Positions 1 to 10,162 of a DNA stretch of 64,000 nt are shown here, one piece after another. Below the pieces are notes generated by a model. That model ran no database searches and was not told the origin of the DNA. It saw only the letters and a program-made list of their open reading frames with translations. The stretch lies in NCBI GenBank assembly GCA_963740205.1, contig CAVUDD010000005.1:372001-436000 (forward strand). The letters run 5' to 3'. Position 1 is the first letter of the stretch, and the number at the start of each line of letters is the position of its first letter. A program made the translations under genes and the position numbers. The stretch is from UBA2137 sp963740205 (GTDB taxonomy: Bacteria; Pseudomonadota; Alphaproteobacteria; Micavibrionales; Micavibrionaceae).

Positions 1-1739
1 ATGTTTTATCGTTACAAAACATTTCTAAAGGGTCAATAAAAGGCACGCTTATGCTGTTTTCGATTTTTTTATTTATTATTAGAGTTTCTGGCTTTGGTAG
101 TATGCGCATATCGTATCTTTTTGGTGTGGGCATATTAAGAATATCCTGTTGTGAATAGATCATACGCTTTGTGCCGAAAACGATAAACTTGTCTCCGTAT
201 TCATCTACAAGATTTTTGAGACTCTGAGGTATGAAATCAATTTCCCATTCGTGCCAACCAAATGCAATAAAAACTATATCAGCGTCCTCCATCAGGTCTT
301 CAGTTTTATCAGTAAAGCTTGTCGGCCTCACGACAGACTTTTTGTGAAGCTGGGGGGATATTGTGCTCAAAAGAGAGCGTTCAATATAGAGGTTACCGCA
401 AATATTATTGACACGGACACTGCTGAATTGGAGCGGTTCATCCGTAGGAATTTCACTAAGAATATTTATAAGATCACCAGAGTTACTATCACCCACTATT
501 AGGATTTTTTTTCCAGAATTTTCAACAAATGGCTTTCCCTCGTGTTGGTTTTTAATAAACCATACTAGTTCGCCATAATTTTTACGTGATTGAAAAATCC
601 GCATATCATCGTCAGAGTAGCGCCATAAATTACCTTTTGTTAATGTGCCAACGAAGCCAAGGCCACAAGTAAATAAGACTGCAATTATACTGAGCTTAAA
701 AATAGCGCTTCTGCTAAACTTTGATTTGTCACGAAATGGGTTTTCTACGTATTTCCAGCTAAGATAGGATATAGGGAAAACAGCTATGGATAGTGCAAAC
801 ATTAAAGTAGGTGTGAGGTCTTCATCTATAGTGTGGCGGGCGAAAGCGAGAATAGGCTGATGCCATAGGTACGCGCTGTATGAAAGTAAACCGATCATGA
901 CAATTATTCGTATACTAAGAAGATGATAAACGAATGTTCCACTGTTGGCATAAATTATAATAAGAGCCGTACCAATTGTAGGAACAAGTGCATATAAACT
1001 TGGAAAGGGCGTTTCTTTATCAAAATTAAAAATTGCAAAAAGAATAAATGCCAATCCGAATATACTACCAACTTGTTGGAAAGGATTATCTTTTCTTATG
1101 GGTGTTTTATATAAATAAATTGCAACAAAAGCACCAATAAGAAGTTCCCATCCTCTCGTAGGTAGAAGATAGAAGGTGGGACTTGGCGCATTATAAGCCC
1201 CCCATTGTGCAAGTGATATACTAAAGTAAAAATGTGAGAATTAAAATTCCAATAATGGTGTGTAACCCCCAGCGCCAAAAAAGCAGGAAAAGTACAGGAA
1301 AAAATATATAGTATTGTTCTTCAACTGCTAGACTCCATGTATGAAGCAGAGGCTTTAGTTCGGCTGAGTGTCAAAGTATCCTGCCTGTGTCCAAAAGAAG
1401 ATATTAGACCAAAAGGTAGAGGCAGAAATTATACTTTTCGAGAAGTCTTCCGCAGCATCGGGCAAGGAGGATAAAATAGGCAAATGGAATGCAGGAAAAA
1501 ATAACAAGAAAGAGAGCGGGGAATATGCGTCTGGCTCTGCGCTCGTAAAAATGGATAATGCTAAATTTACCTAGATGCATCTCTTTGAGAATAATACTGG
1601 TAATTAAAAATCCACTGATGACGAAAAAGACGTCGACACCAACAAACCCCCCGCTAAATAGGGAAAATCCTGCGTGGAACAGGATAACAGGAAGAACGGC
1701 AATGGCTCTTAACCCATCTATTTCAGGACGGTATTTCAA
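1..1739 (-). pseudogene. Acyltransferase-3 / SGNH-domain O-acetyltransferase (OafA type), frameshifted, 3' end off the left edge
   Basis: Integral-membrane O-acyltransferase of the OafA/YrhL kind, expected to transfer acyl groups to LPS O-antigen or other surface glycans. The N-terminus shows the family hallmark YRPEIDGLRAIAV followed by GGFVGVDVFFVISGFL. After correcting frame, HTWSLAVEEQYY and YSAYLWHQPIL follow in family order, then a C-terminal SGNH domain beginning KILIVGDSNSGD (about 520-485). No stop is met before position 1, so the end lies outside. Reading is broken three times: an extra base near 1461-1465, a missing base near 1366-1371 and an extra base near 1221-1226. Each break is crossed by clean continuation in another frame, so sequencing error is as likely as decay. 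The family call is secure; the substrate is unknown. Confidence 0.85.
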
Positions 1740-1869
1740 GAGTTAGATTCCCCTCTCAATATTTCAATCTGTACGTTTTTCTTTAAAGATGACATATGGA
1801 TACTCTCATTATGAGAGATAGTTTAACTCAAGAACTGTAATTTACAATCTCTGCCCTATATATGTATCT

Positions 1870-2079
1870 ATGAAACTCCTGACCACGACATATTCAGTGT
1901 TTGAAGCCGACATTATCACCACGAAGTTAAGGGCGAGCGGTATAGAGGCTTTCCCACATTCGCGAGAACACATGGCACAAGATGCCCTTGTCGGGATTGC
2001 CCTTGGCGGTGTCCGTATTATGGTGCATGAGGATGATTACCACTCCGCCCTCGAAATCCTCAATGATGTTGAAGAGTAG
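1870..2079 (+). CDS. DUF2007 family small protein
   Basis: A 69-residue cytosolic protein matching the DUF2007 ('putative signal transducing protein') pattern. It opens with a strand and the phrase FEADIITTKLRASGIEAF and ends with a GGVRIMVHEDDYHSALEIL segment, giving the ACT-like beta-alpha-beta-beta-alpha-beta arrangement usual in this family; the length is also typical. It stands alone between a minus-strand acyltransferase and guaA, which converges on it from the right. The biochemical role of DUF2007 proteins is not established. The start ATG is the only candidate with a sensible N-terminus. Confidence 0.8.
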   Translation: MKLLTTTYSVFEADIITTKLRASGIEAFPHSREHMAQDALVGIALGGVRIMVHEDDYHSALEILNDVEE

Positions 2080-2132
2080 CTATTTAAGGTTTTTTGAACT
2101 ATAGCGATTAATAAAACATGGCACGTGAGTGA

Positions 2133-2594
2133 TCAAAGGCAGTTGAAGCTTGATAAAGCCAGCATCGTAAGAGTATAGGCATGCGCGAAGTTTAAGATAT
2201 TTTCGTTTGATGCAAATCGTAGCTTCCATAAATGGGCAAACAAAAGTGTAAAAGAACCGTAGGTAAGCAGTACCCAAAGTAAAAAGGGACTCTTTTCTAA
2301 GTACGCAATATTTTTCCATGATTCTATATTTGATTTGATAACAAAATACTCTTCCATTTAAGGTGCGCCACGTTTGATGTAAGTTCGTTTTTATGTCCAC
2401 ATGTTTTGTGAATCATACTTCGTATCCATTCCCATTGCGAACGTATGTTCCTTCACGTCCTTCAACCGTATAAACGCAAAAATCCTCTCCTGTATTTGTA
2501 CCTTGTAAAAAGAGGTCGAAATAAATGAAAAAAGCACGCAGATTAGAGCTATTACCCAATAACTAAATGCTGTCCTGAAAAACTTAATAATCAC
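2133..2594 (-). pseudogene. Possible small membrane protein downstream of guaA, frameshifted
   Basis: Immediately after the guaA stop a GTG at 2594 opens a 67-residue frame (2391-2594) with a hydrophobic segment FSYWVIALICVLFSFISTSF. A second piece at 2133-2357 lies in the same frame beyond two stops and carries another hydrophobic stretch FLLWVLLTYGSFTLLFAHLW. A different frame bridges them between about 2400 and 2340, so one gene of about 150 residues with two indels is plausible, in keeping with the many indels nearby. I recognise no family. The alternative is that this stretch is non-coding. Confidence 0.3.
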
Positions 2595-2595
2595 A

Positions 2596-4187
2596 TCACT
2601 CCCACTCGATGGTGCCGGGTGGTTTGGATGTGATGTCGTAAACCACTCTGTTGATACCACGTACTTCATTGATAATGCGGGTGGACACACGGCTCAAAAA
2701 TTCGTGGTCGAAATGGTAGTAATCCGCAGTCATTCCATCGGTTGAAGTGACAGCGCGTAGCGCGCAGACAAAATCATAAGTTCTGTCGTCACCCATCACA
2801 CCGACGGTTTTCACAGGTAGAAGCACGGCAAAGGCCTGCCATATTGCATCATAAAGACCTGCGTTTTTAATCTCTTCAAGATAGACCGTGTCGGCCTTTC
2901 TTAAAATCTCAAGTTTTTCACCAGTGATTTCACCGGGTAGGCGAATGGCAAGTCCAGGCCCGGGGAAGGGGTGGCGTTTGATAAAGTCCTCGGGCATACC
3001 AAGTTCTTTACCCAAGATGCGTACCTCGTCTTTAAATAATTCACGCAAGGCTCAACGAGTTGTAAGTCCATGCGTTCAGGCAAGTCCACCGACATTATGA
3101 TGTGATTTGATTGTGACCGATGGCCCACCTGTAAAGGACACGGATTCAATCACATCTGGATAAAGTGTACCTTGTGCCAAGAAATCAACCTCGCCAATAC
3201 GCAGGGCGATTTCCTCGAACACATCAATGAAGGTCGCGCCAATAATTTTACGTTTCATTTCGGGGTCTGATACACCCTGTAGAAGTCCAAGAAAGCGTTT
3301 TCCTGCATCCTCATGGATAAGTGGAATGTTGTAATGATTACGGAACAATGAGACGACTTGGTCACTTTCCCCTGCACGCATCATGCCGGTGTCGACATAA
3401 ATACAGGTTAATTGATCGCCAATTGCCTCGTGCAATAAAACCGCAGTCACGGATGAATCTACACCGCCTGAAAGCCCGCAAATAACCTTACCCTTGCCGA
3501 CCTGTTTCCGAATTTTTGCAATGGCTTCTTCCTTGAACGCCGCCATAGTCCAGTCACCATCACATTCGCACACATTATGCGTAAAGTTTTTGAGGAGTTG
3601 AACGCCGTGCGGGGTGTGAACAACCTCGGGGTGGAATTGTACGGCATAGAATTTACGTTTTTCATCCGCGATAAATGCATAGGGCGCGCCCTCGGATGTT
3701 CCAATAATTTTGAAACCTTCGGGCAGTTCTGTAACGCGGTCGCCGTGGCTCATCCAGACTTGTTCATGTGCGCCTTCGTCCCAAACACCATCGGTAACAG
3801 GTGTGTTGGCCTTTACATCAACATAGGCACGACCAAATTCTTTGTGTTCGGAGGATCTCACCTTGCCACCTAATTGTTGAACCATGGTTTGTTGTCCATA
3901 ACAAATTCCAAATAGGGGCAATCCCATATTGAATAAACCATCGGGCGCGCGCGGAAAATCTTCCCATGTCACACTTTGGGGGCCACCAGAAAGAATAACA
4001 CCCTTGGGATTATAGGCCTGAATACGCTCTACGCTTGCCTGATTAAATGGCCAAATCTCGCAATAGACACCAGACTCTCTGACACGGCGGGCAATAAGCT
4101 GTGTAACTTGAAGCCGAAATCCAAAATAAGAATTCTATCGTGCTTCTTTTGGATTTCAGTGAGTGATGTTTTTTGTTCTGCTTGCAT
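2596..4187 (-). pseudogene. guaA: GMP synthase (glutamine-hydrolysing), frameshifted
   Basis: Converts XMP to GMP with ATP and glutamine in cytosolic purine synthesis. The corrected product of about 530 residues shows the N-terminal class I amidotransferase with nucleophile motif PLFGICYGQQ and the HPEVVHT histidine, the ATP-pyrophosphatase P-loop VICGLSGGVDSSV, and the C-terminal dimerisation domain ending in the conserved KPPGTIEWE. Three one-base lesions break it: a missing base at about 4108-4113 (GSQ of DFGSQ), an extra base at 3081 and a missing base at about 3047. All residues around them are conserved in the alternative frames. The start ATG at 4187 gives MQAEQKTSL before the first strand. 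Three indels in one conserved gene argue for read error; a true loss would make the cell depend on guanine salvage. Confidence 0.9.
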
Positions 4188-4292
4188 GAAATAGTTTTAG
4201 CGAAAGGATGGGTGAAAAGAAAGCTTTGAAAATAAAAAAAAATCCTTAAACATAAATTACAAAATTAGAGAATTTTAAATTGGAAGTTTGAA

Positions 4293-4931
4293 ATGGCGGA
4301 ACGCTTTATTTGTCTTGGTGACTCTATAACAGAGGGGATTGGTGATCAAAAAAAGATAGGCTGGCCCGGAAGGCTCTCACAGCTTATAGAAAATACGTAC
4401 CCTGATAGGTGGCATATTCATAATTTAGGCATTGCAGGCGATACAACTTCGGATATTTCCCATAGATTCTTCTCAGAAGTCTTGTATAGAAGGCCACAAA
4501 GACTGGTTATATGCGCTGGGGTAAATAATTCAGTGGAGATTTTAAGGCCAAACTCTAGTGGTACCAAGTTAAGTAAAGAATATACAAAAAGCCTTTGGGA
4601 AGGACTTGCGGACGAAATTACCAAATCAAAAATAAGTACGGTTCTTTTAGGTCTACCGCCTGTAAATGAAGAGCTTTTTCCACTAATATATAAGCCCTAT
4701 GATAAGGAAGACAAAGGAATTCGGTTATTCAATGCAGAGATAAAAAAACGTGAAGATATAATATTTTCAATATGCAGAGAAAAGAGTTTGGAATTTATTC
4801 CATTACACGAAAATCTTTTAAAAACGGATTATGTGGCACATCTCTCGGACGGTCTGCACCCAGATGCTAATGGCTATGATATTCTGGCCGAATTTCTCTT
4901 TAATGAGTTCAAAAAGATACAGTTTTTGTAG
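4293..4931 (+). CDS. SGNH/GDSL hydrolase
   Basis: A 212-residue cytosolic-looking esterase or acyl-hydrolase of the SGNH fold. Block I is FICLGDSITEGIG with the nucleophilic Ser near residue 11, block II is NLGIAGDTTSD, block III is VICAGVNNS, and block V is LSDGLHPDANGYD with the catalytic Asp-x-x-His. There is no signal peptide. In block III the usual GxND is GVNN, so the oxyanion Asn is kept but the following Asp is not. It is divergent from guaA and convergent with the next gene. The substrate is unknown; tesA-like or glycan acetyl-esterase roles are possible. Confidence 0.85.
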   Translation: MAERFICLGDSITEGIGDQKKIGWPGRLSQLIENTYPDRWHIHNLGIAGDTTSDISHRFFSEVLYRRPQRLVICAGVNNSVEILRPNSSGTKLSKEYTKSLWEGLADEITKSKISTVLLGLPPVNEELFPLIYKPYDKEDKGIRLFNAEIKKREDIIFSICREKSLEFIPLHENLLKTDYVAHLSDGLHPDANGYDILAEFLFNEFKKIQFL

Positions 4932-4948
4932 TCCCGTTGCCTGTATTC

Positions 4949-6040
4949 TCAAAGATGAGCTTCGGCTTTTTCTTGAAGATATGATATTGATTCCTCAATG
5001 CCAATTTGTCTGTATCCATGAATAATTTGCAAAAATTCCTCTTCAATTTTTTTTAAATCATAAAGTTGGTCCCCATAATCCTGTTTTTTTAGATTACTGA
5101 GTAGGGACATCTGGGAGAATTTATCATCTGAGAAAATTAAGCTAGCCGCTTGGCGTAAGACAACTCCAAGATTTGAAGAGGGGTAATTGCAAAAAATAAT
5201 TCCGTCATCTTTTGTTGAAGTGAGTGTATTTGTATAAATTCTGAAATCATGTGCTTCATGGTCAAAATCGTATTTAATCTGTGGAGCGGGAAAGCCACTA
5301 GCAAATTTACCGACGCCAAATCTCATGAGCATTTCACTACCAGTTTTTTCACAAATAAAAGTTAAACAATCTGTTCCATAAACTTCGTAGGCGTTTTCAC
5401 TATCTTTAGGAACAAGTCTATCCTTTATTACATCAGACATAACTTTGTCTGTGGCTTTAAAAAGAAATATCTGTTCGAACAGACCGTCGCAGCCCTCCAA
5501 ATTTTTTGAATTGGCTTTATATCTCGTGCCATTTTCGTCAACAATAATTGGTGAGGCGACAGGCCCAATGTTAATTGCTTTAACAGATTTTAGAGGTTCA
5601 AGAGATAAGTTGTGTGAGGCAAGCTTTTCAGACACATAAGTCTCTATTTGCTGAATAAGGCTTGTGCCATAAGAATAACCAATAAAATTGATATTCTTGA
5701 AAAAGTCAGTGGCCTCGGCAAGGTATCTGGATGATTCCATTGTGGACCAAACATTGCAAACATTATCGGGTAAAAATATTTTATCGACTATGTTTATTGC
5801 TTCTTGCGTAATTTTCCCCGTTTTTTCAACATCCATCATCTGCGTAGCTGTTTTTTCAACATTGGCCTCTTCGTTGAAGACGCAGGTCAGAAGTCTATGA
5901 GGTTTCGCCATGAAGAGACAATCACGAAGAATATTTGAAAAGTTATCTGAAAGCCCAATATTATTAAGATGAAGTAAGCCCCCCAAAAATATCACAGTAG
6001 GTTCCCCTTCATTGACGGAAGGGGGGAAGAGTAGCGACAA
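4949..6040 (-). CDS. Unknown protein with an alpha/beta-hydrolase-like core
   Basis: A product of up to 363 residues that I do not recognise. It begins with a strand and turn, TVIFLGGLLHLNN, resembling the HG-type oxyanion strand, and about residue 120 has FIGYSYGTSLIQQ, a G-x-S-x-G nucleophile elbow. A possible acid/histidine region is YDFDHEAHDFRIY near residue 270. No signal peptide or membrane span is seen. The start is uncertain: TTG at 6040 has no Shine-Dalgarno, whereas GTG at 5995 has AAGGGG eight bases upstream but would begin right at the first strand. It converges with the GDSL hydrolase, with 17 bases between their stops. Confidence 0.6.
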   Translation of the reverse strand: MSLLFPPSVNEGEPTVIFLGGLLHLNNIGLSDNFSNILRDCLFMAKPHRLLTCVFNEEANVEKTATQMMDVEKTGKITQEAINIVDKIFLPDNVCNVWSTMESSRYLAEATDFFKNINFIGYSYGTSLIQQIETYVSEKLASHNLSLEPLKSVKAINIGPVASPIIVDENGTRYKANSKNLEGCDGLFEQIFLFKATDKVMSDVIKDRLVPKDSENAYEVYGTDCLTFICEKTGSEMLMRFGVGKFASGFPAPQIKYDFDHEAHDFRIYTNTLTSTKDDGIIFCNYPSSNLGVVLRQAASLIFSDDKFSQMSLLSNLKKQDYGDQLYDLKKIEEEFLQIIHGYRQIGIEESISYLQEKAEAHL

Positions 6041-6161
6041 TAACTATCACTTATTTCCATAAAAAAAGACATGCCTAGTTTATAAATTTTGTATATTTAT
6101 ATGTCAATAAATTTTCTTGTTATAACTTGCAGAAATAAGCGGAACAAGACATTGTCAAATA

Positions 6162-6992
6162 ATGACAAGCATATCATTTGAATTTTTTCCTCCCAAAAGT
6201 GATAAGGCACAAGAGAGTCTTCTTAAGACTGCGCAATCCCTTGATACACTTAACCCCCTTTTCTTTTCGGTGACCTATGGTGCTGGGGGATCAACACAGG
6301 ATGGTACTCTGGATGTTGCCTGCGCCCTGATAGAAAGAGTGGCCGCCGATATTGCCGCCCATCTTACCTTTATTAATACTGATATTTCCAAGCTTAAGGA
6401 CTATGTTGATACGCTTTGGGACGCAGGTATTAAACGTCTTGTGGCTTTGCGCGGTGATTTATCGCCTGATTTGAATTGGCCACTTGATCCCGATGGAAAC
6501 TATTTCCAGTACACATCCGATTTTGTCGAGGCTTTGCTTGAATGGCATGATTTTGATATTTCGGTTGGCGCTTATCCTGAAAAACATCCTGATGCACCAA
6601 GTATGAAATCTGACCTGATAGCGTTGAAGAAAAAATGTGATGCTGGTGCGCACAGAGCCATTACACAATTCTTTTTTGGCAATGACATATTTTATAGTTT
6701 TTGTGAGCGTGTACATGCCATGCAAATTGACACACCTATGGTTCCAGGACTTCTTCCTATCCATGATTTTGACAATATGGTGAAGTTTGCAAAACGCTGT
6801 GAGGCGACTGTGCCGTTATGGGTGCATGAAAAATTTGAGAATAAATCCGATGAGGACCGTAAGAAGGTTGCCCAAGAGATTTTGAATGAACAGGTTTTCG
6901 AACTTGTAAAACAAGGTGTGCCGCACATCCATTTTTATACGCTCAATAAAGATGACATGGTTATTGAGGCTTGCAAGCAAGCAGGTCTTTAG
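6162..6992 (+). CDS. metF: 5,10-methylenetetrahydrofolate reductase
   Basis: Reduces methylene-THF to 5-methyl-THF, the methyl donor used by the neighbouring MetE. At 276 residues it is the short bacterial FAD-binding TIM barrel. Visible motifs are SFEFFPPKS with the catalytic Glu at residue 7, FFSVTYGAGGST, LVALRGD and the flavin-contacting AITQFFFGNDIF; PGLLPIHDF is also typical. It lies 36 bases upstream of metE on the same strand, so the two probably form one methionine operon. I saw no SAM riboswitch or other leader structure in the 120 bases before it. Confidence 0.95.
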   Translation: MTSISFEFFPPKSDKAQESLLKTAQSLDTLNPLFFSVTYGAGGSTQDGTLDVACALIERVAADIAAHLTFINTDISKLKDYVDTLWDAGIKRLVALRGDLSPDLNWPLDPDGNYFQYTSDFVEALLEWHDFDISVGAYPEKHPDAPSMKSDLIALKKKCDAGAHRAITQFFFGNDIFYSFCERVHAMQIDTPMVPGLLPIHDFDNMVKFAKRCEATVPLWVHEKFENKSDEDRKKVAQEILNEQVFELVKQGVPHIHFYTLNKDDMVIEACKQAGL

Positions 6993-7028
6993 CTTTAATA
7001 ACCCAAGAAATATCTAAAGGAGTGATTT

Positions 7029-9332
7029 ATGGTTCTGGCAACAAATCTGGGGTTTCCGCGTATCGGCGCAAAACGTGAATTGAAAAAGGCTGTTGAGGCA
7101 TATTGGAAGGGGTCTTTGTCCCAAGAAGAAATGCTGAAAGAAGCAAGCCAGATACGCATGGATAACTGGCAGACTCAAAAGACTGCTGGTATAAATCATA
7201 TTCCCTCAAATGATTTCTCTTTATATGACCAGATGTTGGACATGTCCTGCCTTTTGGGATGTGTACCTGAGCGTTATGAGTGGAATGGTGGTAACGTTGA
7301 TCTGGATTTATATTTCGCAATGGCTCGCGGGAGCCAAAAGAATGGTCGCGATGTAATTGCCTGTGAGATGACGAAATGGTTTGACACTAACTATCATTAT
7401 CTTGTTCCTGAGTTCGAGCCACATCAGGTTTTTACTCTTTCTGCGACAAAAATATTTGATCACTATAAACAAGCCAAAGACGCTGGCATTGAAACACGCC
7501 CTGTTTTGATAGGCCCCATCACATATCTTTCACTTGGTAAAATGCATGATGATAGTGACCCAATGGCTTTGCTCCCTAAACTCCTTCCTGTTTATGAAGA
7601 GATTTTAAACCGTCTTGATAAAATGGGTGTTGGTTGGGTACAAATTGATGAGCCTTATTTGGCAATGGATTTAACCGAATCCCAAAAAACCGCATATGAA
7701 AACGCCTATATTGGTTTGAATAACGCGCGTGGTGACATGAAGATAATGCTCACAAGCTACTTTGAAGGCTTGCGCGACAATTTGAAACTTGCAACATCAT
7801 TGCCAGTACAAGGCCTGCATATAGATTTACGCCGTGCGCCTAGTCAGCTTCACGAAGTCTTATCAAATCTAAATGACGAAATGGTATTATCTTTGGGGCT
7901 TGTTGATGGTCGTTCAATCTGGAAAAACAACCTTCGCGACTCTTTGGATATTGTGAAGAAAGTTACAGATAAACTAGGTAATGATCGCGTGATGATTGCA
8001 CCAAGCTGTTCCCTTTTGCATGTGCCGATTGATTTGGAACTTGAAGAGAAAATGGATCCTCAAATTCGCAACTGGATGGCGTTTGCGAAACAAAAGCTTG
8101 ACGAAATTGCGACACTTGCAGATGCGGTTAATAAGGGTGAGCAAACAGTTGCAGAAAAACTGGATGCCAGTGCCAAAATTGCGCAAGAGCGCAAAACATC
8201 AGAGCGTATTCACAACAGACAAGTACAAGGGCGTATTGCCTCACTTAATGATGAAATGCGCAAGCGCAAAAGTCCCTATGAGAAACGTGCTGTAATACAA
8301 CAAGAGCGCCTTAAATTGCCCATGTATCCAACAACATCCATTGGTTCGTTTCCACAGACACAAGACATTAGAAAAGCCAGAGCTTCCTTTAAAGCTGGCA
8401 CGTTAAGCGAGCCTGAATATATGACCGCGATGAAAGCCGAAATTGAAAGCTGTGTTCGTTATCAAGAAGAAATTGATATGGATGTTCTTGTCCACGGTGA
8501 GGCCGAGCGCAATGACATGGTTGAATATTTTGGTGAGCAATTGGATGGGTATATATCTTCCAAATTTGGATGGGTTCAATCCTATGGTTCGCGCTGTGTG
8601 AAACCACCAATTATTTATGGTGATGTGTCTCGCCCCAATCCTATGACTGTTGAATGGACAAGTTATGCCCAAAGTCTTACTGATCGCCCAATGAAAGCGA
8701 TGTTGACTGGCCCAATCACAATTCTTATGTGGTCATTTAAACGTGATGATATTTCATGGGAAGATTCTGCGCGTCAAATTGCATTGGCTATTCGTGATGA
8801 GGTTGCTGATCTGGAAAAGGCAGATATTGCCGTTATTCAGGTGGACGAAGCAGCTATTCGTGAGGGTGTTCCTTTACGTCATGCTGATCGCTCTAACTAT
8901 TTTGATTGGACGGTGGATTGCTTTAAGTTGTCAACGGCATGTGTAGAGGATGAAACACAAATACATACACATATGTGTTATTCCGAATTCAATGACATGA
9001 TTGAGAAGATTGCTGATTTGGATGCTGATGTGATTTCGATTGAAACTAGCCGTTCGCAAATGGAGTTGCTGGATGCCTTTGTTGATTTCAAATATCCAAA
9101 CGAGATTGGTCCCGGTGTCTATGACATTCACTCACCGCGTATTCCAACTAAAGACGAGATGGTGGTATTGCTTAAAAAGGCCGCCAAGGTTATTCCCGAG
9201 GAGCGTCTTTGGGTCAATCCTGACTGTGGCTTGAAAACACGTGGCTGGCCGGAAGTGAAACCTGCACTAGAGAATATGATTGCGGCTGCTAAAGATATGC
9301 GCAATAAAACCCAGAAAACAAAAGTTGCTTAA
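7029..9332 (+). CDS. metE: Cobalamin-independent methionine synthase
   Basis: Transfers the methyl group of 5-methyl-THF-polyglutamate to homocysteine. At 767 residues it is the full two-barrel enzyme. The N-terminus has NLGFPRIGAKRELKKA; the catalytic C-terminal half starts at about PTTSIGSFPQTQDIRKAR and carries the zinc ligands in THMCYSEF (His and Cys near 647-649) and NPDCGLKTRGW (Cys near 733). A strong Shine-Dalgarno AAAGGAG precedes the ATG by seven bases. It follows metF in an apparent operon. The stop overlaps by four bases the stop of a convergent membrane-protein gene. Confidence 0.97.
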   Translation: MVLATNLGFPRIGAKRELKKAVEAYWKGSLSQEEMLKEASQIRMDNWQTQKTAGINHIPSNDFSLYDQMLDMSCLLGCVPERYEWNGGNVDLDLYFAMARGSQKNGRDVIACEMTKWFDTNYHYLVPEFEPHQVFTLSATKIFDHYKQAKDAGIETRPVLIGPITYLSLGKMHDDSDPMALLPKLLPVYEEILNRLDKMGVGWVQIDEPYLAMDLTESQKTAYENAYIGLNNARGDMKIMLTSYFEGLRDNLKLATSLPVQGLHIDLRRAPSQLHEVLSNLNDEMVLSLGLVDGRSIWKNNLRDSLDIVKKVTDKLGNDRVMIAPSCSLLHVPIDLELEEKMDPQIRNWMAFAKQKLDEIATLADAVNKGEQTVAEKLDASAKIAQERKTSERIHNRQVQGRIASLNDEMRKRKSPYEKRAVIQQERLKLPMYPTTSIGSFPQTQDIRKARASFKAGTLSEPEYMTAMKAEIESCVRYQEEIDMDVLVHGEAERNDMVEYFGEQLDGYISSKFGWVQSYGSRCVKPPIIYGDVSRPNPMTVEWTSYAQSLTDRPMKAMLTGPITILMWSFKRDDISWEDSARQIALAIRDEVADLEKADIAVIQVDEAAIREGVPLRHADRSNYFDWTVDCFKLSTACVEDETQIHTHMCYSEFNDMIEKIADLDADVISIETSRSQMELLDAFVDFKYPNEIGPGVYDIHSPRIPTKDEMVVLLKKAAKVIPEERLWVNPDCGLKTRGWPEVKPALENMIAAAKDMRNKTQKTKVA

Positions 9333-9685
9333 ATTTTCTTTGGCGGTTTGTACTCAAAGAATATCATTTGAGATATTCCATGCATTACTACCCATGTGAG
9401 CAAAAATGACGGTAAAGTAAATTTCCATCCTTCCAAAGTAATCTGGAGGTAGATCAGCAATGAAAAATCAATCACAGTTCCGAAAAACAAGGCTGCATTC
9501 GGCATGGGAAGCCACGCTAAAGTTGCAGCTGGCATAATATTTGGGAAAAGTAAGAATGTAGACATTGAAGAAAAAACAAACTTTTTCTTTTTTGATGTCC
9601 ATGATTTCTTTTTTATAAACCATGCAATTAGGCTTACTACAATGATGGTAATTAAGCAGGGAGCAACAACTATCAAAAAAAACAT
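9329..9685 (-). CDS. Small multi-span membrane protein, unknown
   Basis: From ATG 9685 the product has 118 residues with three or four hydrophobic segments: FFLIVVAPCLITIIVVSLIAW, a middle stretch around FLLFPNIMPAATLAWL, LFFGTVIDFSLLIYL and FLLTWVVMHGISQMIFF. A cytoplasmic lysine-rich loop (KKKSWTSKKKK) follows the first span. An upstream ATG at 9766 is possible but would overlap the divergent gene at 9758. No family is recognised. It overlaps the metE stop by four bases tail-to-tail, so its mRNA would be antisense to metE at the very end. Confidence 0.55.
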   Translation of the reverse strand: MFFLIVVAPCLITIIVVSLIAWFIKKKSWTSKKKKFVFSSMSTFLLFPNIMPAATLAWLPMPNAALFFGTVIDFSLLIYLQITLEGWKFTLPSFLLTWVVMHGISQMIFFEYKPPKKI

Positions 9686-9757
9686 AAATCTAGCCTCTGG
9701 ACTGTATTTCCAATTTCTTCTATGAGTATAGCAGTTTAAATGAACTGAAATAAGTTG

Positions 9758-10132
9758 ATGTTTCAAATTTCAAAAAGACAACTTGCTATATCTTTCCTCA
9801 TCGTAGTTTTCACGCTGGGGATTGTGTCACCTGCCTGTGCTAAGTTATGGGACGGGGAACAGATGTCGGTTCTGGAGATCTGTACATCTAAAGGAATTCA
9901 GAAGATTGCGGTGAATGGTGAAGAGTTGCCGAGTGGTGGGCAAAGCTCTGATAAAGATGGTTGCACGTTCTGCCAGACCTATAATGCTGCACTGACTTCT
10001 GTTGATATCAATTTTGTTTTAGAAAATGTGAAATACCAGCTTCCTGAAATCACGGCACAAGATCGTTTGATTGCAGGACTAACCACAACCAAGCCCTACA
10101 CCACAGGACCACCCAGCATCCTTTTGTCTTAA
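9758..10132 (+). CDS. DUF2946-like exported protein
   Basis: A 124-residue protein with an N-terminal signal segment LAISFLIVVFTLGIVSPACA. The mature part has ICTSKGIQKIAVNGE followed by DGCTFCQTYNAAL, a paired Cys-x-x-Cys after a short Cys-containing strand, which is the layout of DUF2946 proteins. Those are often found beside copper or metal handling and beta-barrel genes, and here the next gene is an exported beta-barrel-like protein 30 bases on. ATG at 9758 is preferred over the TTG one codon earlier. A metal-related role is inference from neighbours only. Confidence 0.6.
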   Translation: MFQISKRQLAISFLIVVFTLGIVSPACAKLWDGEQMSVLEICTSKGIQKIAVNGEELPSGGQSSDKDGCTFCQTYNAALTSVDINFVLENVKYQLPEITAQDRLIAGLTTTKPYTTGPPSILLS

Positions 10133-10162
10133 AGAACTCAATTTAAACAAAAGGAATAAACA

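Noticed and set aside
6041..6161. SAM or cobalamin riboswitch before metF-metE
   Set aside because: The leader is only about 120 bases, very AT-rich, and shows no recognisable stem set or terminator.
8389..8672. Open frames antisense to metE
   Set aside because: metE is fully explained by conserved motifs; the antisense frames have no ribosome site or family resemblance.
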